From the NCBI RefSeq assembly GCF_010858045.1, contig NZ_JAAGVC010000001.1, positions 316,061-380,060 on the forward strand: a stretch of 64,000 nucleotides of DNA, written 5' to 3'. The notes below the pieces were generated by a model, which saw nothing but the letters and a program-made list of their open reading frames with translations, made no database searches and was not told where the DNA came from. Positions 61,493 to 64,000 of this stretch are shown piece by piece. Each line of letters opens with the position of its first letter. Position 1 is the stretch's first letter. The translations under genes were made by a program, and so were the position numbers. This stretch comes from Nocardia cyriacigeorgica (GTDB taxonomy: Bacteria > Actinomycetota > Actinomycetes > Mycobacteriales > Mycobacteriaceae).

Positions 61493-61666
61493 GAGTTCCT
61501 CCCTGACGGGTCTACACATCCGGCTGTAGATGCAGACCCCGCCCGCCCGCCGAATTCATCGGTCGACGCGTTACCCGGTCGGAAAGCCAGGATGCCGACG
61601 TCCGGACCGGCCGGGCCGGGTGCAGCTGCCCTCGGCTCGGATGGTCATTCGGAAACTCCTTGCGCG

Positions 61667-62443
61667 CTACCAGGTCTGCTCGCCGCGCAGCACCGCATCC
61701 GCCCCACCGTCGACGAACACCACCTGGCCGGTGATGTGGGAGTTGGCCGGGGAGGTGAGGAAGTCGAGCAGGGGAGCGATCTGCTCGGGCCGGGCATGGC
61801 CGTGCAGCGGCATGGGGACGGCGCCGTCGATGGCTCGGCGGCCCTCTTCGGTGTCCAGCATGGGCTGGATCATCGGCGTCACGATGGTGCCGGGAGCGAT
61901 GGCGTTCAGCGCGATCCCGGCGCCCGCCCAATCCGGTGTGATCGCTGTGCGCCGTACCCAACGGGCGATCGCGGCCTTCGACGACGCATAGATCTGCGCG
62001 CCGTCACCGCGTTCGATCGCCGCCTCGGCGGCCTTCACGGCTGCTTGCTCGTCACCTGCCAGCGCGGCGTCGACGGTCTCGGCGTCGGTGGGATGCAGCG
62101 AAGCCACCGACGAGATCACGACGGCCCGGGGATCGGTGCCTGCTGCCAGCAGCGGGCGCAGCCCGGCCAGGGTCGCGACCGCGCCGAAGTAGTTGACCCG
62201 GATGGTCAACGGGTCGAACAGCGCCACTCCCGCGCACGCGATCACACCGTCGAGCCGGCCGTCGGTCATCTCTCGTGCGCGGGCGACGAGATCACTGCGA
62301 CCCGCGTCGGTGGCGAGGTCGACGGTGATGTCGGCCCCGCGCAGATCCGCGCCGATCACGCGGATCCCGCGAGCGCGCAGGTAGTCGCTGGTCGCGGCGC
62401 CGATGCCGGAGGCGCTGCCGGTAATCAGGAAAGTGCGGGGCAT
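61667..62443 (-). CDS. Short-chain dehydrogenase/reductase
   Basis: A 258-residue SDR, an NAD(P)-dependent oxidoreductase. TGSASGIG (8-15) binds the cofactor, CAGVAL follows the NAG position, Ser in VVISSVAS and YASSK form the active site, and the C-terminal VFVDGGADAVL is standard. Some SDRs of this type act on steroids. AAAGGG precedes the ATG at 62443. It is divergent from a TetR gene, with a palindrome between them, so it is likely repressed by that regulator. Confidence 0.88.
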   Translation of the reverse strand: MPRTFLITGSASGIGAATSDYLRARGIRVIGADLRGADITVDLATDAGRSDLVARAREMTDGRLDGVIACAGVALFDPLTIRVNYFGAVATLAGLRPLLAAGTDPRAVVISSVASLHPTDAETVDAALAGDEQAAVKAAEAAIERGDGAQIYASSKAAIARWVRRTAITPDWAGAGIALNAIAPGTIVTPMIQPMLDTEEGRRAIDGAVPMPLHGHARPEQIAPLLDFLTSPANSHITGQVVFVDGGADAVLRGEQTW

Positions 62444-62524
62444 ACGCTGCCCTTTCGTGGCGAGGTGAGTGCGCACGCTGTGCGCATCTGTGACAGAACG
62501 CCAGTTTGTGCCACAGTGCTAATG

Positions 62525-62538
62525 TGTGTCAAGACACA
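62525..62538. promoter_or_regulatory. Palindromic operator between SDR and TetR genes
   Basis: TGTGTC-AA-GACACA is a perfect inverted repeat 14 bases before the TetR start codon (62552) and 82 bases from the SDR start. It is a typical position for an autoregulatory TetR site. Confidence 0.65.
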
Positions 62539-62551
62539 TCGAGGAGGACAT

Positions 62552-63163
62552 GTGATCGACAAGGAGCTGTCGCTGACGGACCGGCGACGGCAGGCGGTCC
62601 GGCTGGATATCGCGGCGGCTGCGTCCAGGCTGTTCCTCGATCGCGGGTTCGACGCGACGTCCGTCGACGACATCGCACGCTCGGCCGGGATCTCGGTGCG
62701 GACCTTCTACCGGCATTGTGAGGCCAAGGAGGACACCCTCACCCCGATCGTCGTCGCCGGTATCCGCGACTTCGTCGGCTACCTGGCCGCACGGCCGGCG
62801 CACGAGCCGGTGGAAACCGCTGTGCACGAGGCATTCGTCGAGGCGTTCCGCCGCGATCGGTACGCCCACATCGTGCCGACCCGTGACCTTTTCGTCCTGC
62901 TCACCTCGGTGCCGGGCATCCGCGCGCGGTGGATGGTCGCGGCCAACGATCTCGCCGACGAGCTGCGTCCCGTCATCGGTGAGCGCGCTGGGTTGGCTCC
63001 GCGGAGCCTGGAAGCCCGGTTGCTGTCACACACCTTGATCGGCGCTCTGACGGTGGCGTTGGAGCACTGGGTCACCTGCGATCCGGACGATCCGTCGGGC
63101 CCGGTGGACGCCCCGAGCGTGGCGGCTTCGGCGTTGTCGGTGATCCGGTTCGAACGGTCATGA
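62552..63163 (+). CDS. TetR-family regulator of the divergent dehydrogenase
   Basis: A 203-residue regulator. The helix-turn-helix is at about 33-52 (SVDDIARSAGISVRTFYRHC), followed by EAKEDTLTPIVVAG. The ligand domain is helical. The GTG at 62552 has GAGGAGG eight bases upstream. The divergent SDR gene and the palindrome between them point to a local repressor that responds to the SDR substrate. Confidence 0.88.
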   Translation: MIDKELSLTDRRRQAVRLDIAAAASRLFLDRGFDATSVDDIARSAGISVRTFYRHCEAKEDTLTPIVVAGIRDFVGYLAARPAHEPVETAVHEAFVEAFRRDRYAHIVPTRDLFVLLTSVPGIRARWMVAANDLADELRPVIGERAGLAPRSLEARLLSHTLIGALTVALEHWVTCDPDDPSGPVDAPSVAASALSVIRFERS

Positions 63164-63231
63164 GCCGCCCGTTCTGGATCGGTGCGGCGAGGTAGCCCCG
63201 CCGGCCGGAGATACCAGCCGGCGTCCGGCAC

Positions 63232-63828
63232 TCACCGCGTGAAATCGAGTCCGGCTCCGGCCAGGTAGGTGGCGGTGATGGAGCCGTCGGGGTGTTTGTG
63301 GCCGTAAGCGGCGATGACGGCGCCCGCGGAGATGTCGGCGACCTGGGAGCCGAACAGGACGTGGACCTTCGTCGCCGACGTGGTGCGGACGGTTGTCGTT
63401 GTGCCGAAAAGGCTTTCGATCTGCAAGGTGGCACCGTCGGTGGCGGCGACTCGGCCGACGGCGATCATCCGCCCCTGCGGACCGGTAGCGGGACCGGGTG
63501 CCGGCGCGGGGGCGGGTGTGCTGGGGGCCGGTGCGGCGGTGGCTCGCGGCGGGTCGACTTCGGGTGCCGGGGTGCTCGGGGCGCGATGGCCGGTGAACAG
63601 GGCGATGAGCACGGCCAGCAGCGCGACCACCGTGGCGGTTCCGCCGAGTAGCAGCGTGGAGTGAGTGCGTGGTGTGGCCGGGTACGGATCGCTGTGCACT
63701 GCCGCGTTGCCGGGATCGTGCGCCGGGGTCTTCGGATGCGCCCTTCGGTCGGCCGGGTCGGAGGCGTTCGCTCGCACGCCGGTCTGCGCCTGCGCGAGGC
63801 GGGACCACGGCGTACTCGACTGCGGCAT
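63232..63828 (-). CDS. Membrane-anchored protein with C-terminal beta domain
   Basis: A 198-residue protein. A cytoplasmic N-terminus of about 55 residues is followed by one membrane helix (TLLLGGTATVVALLAVLIALF, in parts TLLLGGTATVV and LLAVLIALF), then a Pro/Ala-rich linker and a beta-barrel-like domain (about 118-198; GRMIAVGRVAATDGATLQIE, VHVLFGSQVADISAGAVIAAYG). The latter resembles DUF5666-type OB-like domains of exported proteins. The function is unknown. TTACGCT lies eight bases before the ATG, so the gene may be leaderless. Confidence 0.72.
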   Translation of the reverse strand: MPQSSTPWSRLAQAQTGVRANASDPADRRAHPKTPAHDPGNAAVHSDPYPATPRTHSTLLLGGTATVVALLAVLIALFTGHRAPSTPAPEVDPPRATAAPAPSTPAPAPAPGPATGPQGRMIAVGRVAATDGATLQIESLFGTTTTVRTTSATKVHVLFGSQVADISAGAVIAAYGHKHPDGSITATYLAGAGLDFTR

Positions 63829-64000
63829 AGATCACAGCGTAAGGGTGGCTTGACGGGGAGTATTGCCACAGGCGGTGAGTGGTGGTCGTCGCTGGGACGT
63901 CGCATTCCGCAGGGGCAGAACTGGATTCGGCGGTACAGGTACGTCGTATGCCGGGGGTCGGCTCGACAAGCGCTCGCGGCACGATCGGCCGCCGCGTATC
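63829..64000. other. Right edge, no gene recognised
   Basis: This is the upstream region of the membrane-anchored protein gene. No complete gene or hairpin is seen before the window ends. Confidence 0.5.

Overview
The window is chromosomal DNA of a very GC-rich, mycolic-acid-type actinobacterium. Nocardia or a close relative fits best. The evidence is actinobacterial codon use throughout, KstR-type and Zur-type operators, ESX/type VII secretion-associated genes, a tmRNA with the degradation tag (A)ADSHQREYALAA, and the prfB–mscS–small gene–ftsE–ftsX block known from Mycobacterium tuberculosis (Rv3105c–Rv3101c). No prophage, insertion sequence, CRISPR array, rRNA gene or tRNA gene was seen. 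I count about 66 protein genes and one tmRNA.

Layout. 0.4–3 kb: a secreted protein, a TetR regulator and an AurF-type diiron oxygenase. 3.2–8 kb: an AztABCD-type zinc uptake system around a Zur-like box, in which the permease is fused to a beta-propeller metallochaperone and a second propeller lipoprotein follows. 8.2–12.9 kb: a methyltransferase, then an NTF2-fold protein and a FadD-type ligase that each sit behind a KstR-consensus palindrome. 12.9–15.6 kb: a tightly coupled operon of pyruvoyl-dependent arginine decarboxylase, an acetyltransferase-like protein and a membrane diguanylate cyclase. 15.7–21.8 kb: galactokinase, membrane and secreted proteins of unknown role, and a PepSY membrane protein with His-rich neighbours. 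22–25.4 kb: two tandem FadD2-like ligases. 25.6–34.9 kb: a secreted protein, a CHAP hydrolase, an O-methyltransferase, a glutaminase–MFS pair, a thioredoxin, a thioesterase, and AzlCD with a divergent Lrp regulator. 35–38.5 kb: a frameshifted dehydrogenase, a MarR/MFS divergent pair and a MerR regulator. 38.7–40.9 kb: a four-gene operon with EspC-like and WXG-type ESX proteins. 41–43.7 kb: two acyl-CoA dehydrogenases under a pair of perfect palindromes. 43.9–47.8 kb: ftsX, ftsE, a 50-residue membrane protein, mscS and prfB. 47.8–58.1 kb: regulators, hisN, recQ, a Tat-exported phosphatase and a MarR–DHA2 efflux operon. 58.2–59.2 kb: smpB and ssrA. 59.4–64 kb: a catalytically incomplete beta-lactamase-like lipoprotein, a DUF899 protein, a divergent SDR/TetR pair and a membrane protein.

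Common logic. Many regulators (TetR, MarR, Lrp, MmyB-type) are divergent from, or co-transcribed with, the enzyme or exporter they probably control, and dyad operators can be read directly between several of them. Overlapping stop and start codons (ATGA or TGATG) mark at least seven translationally coupled gene pairs. Several genes have a TANNNT box 6–7 bases before the start codon and no Shine-Dalgarno sequence, which points to leaderless transcripts.
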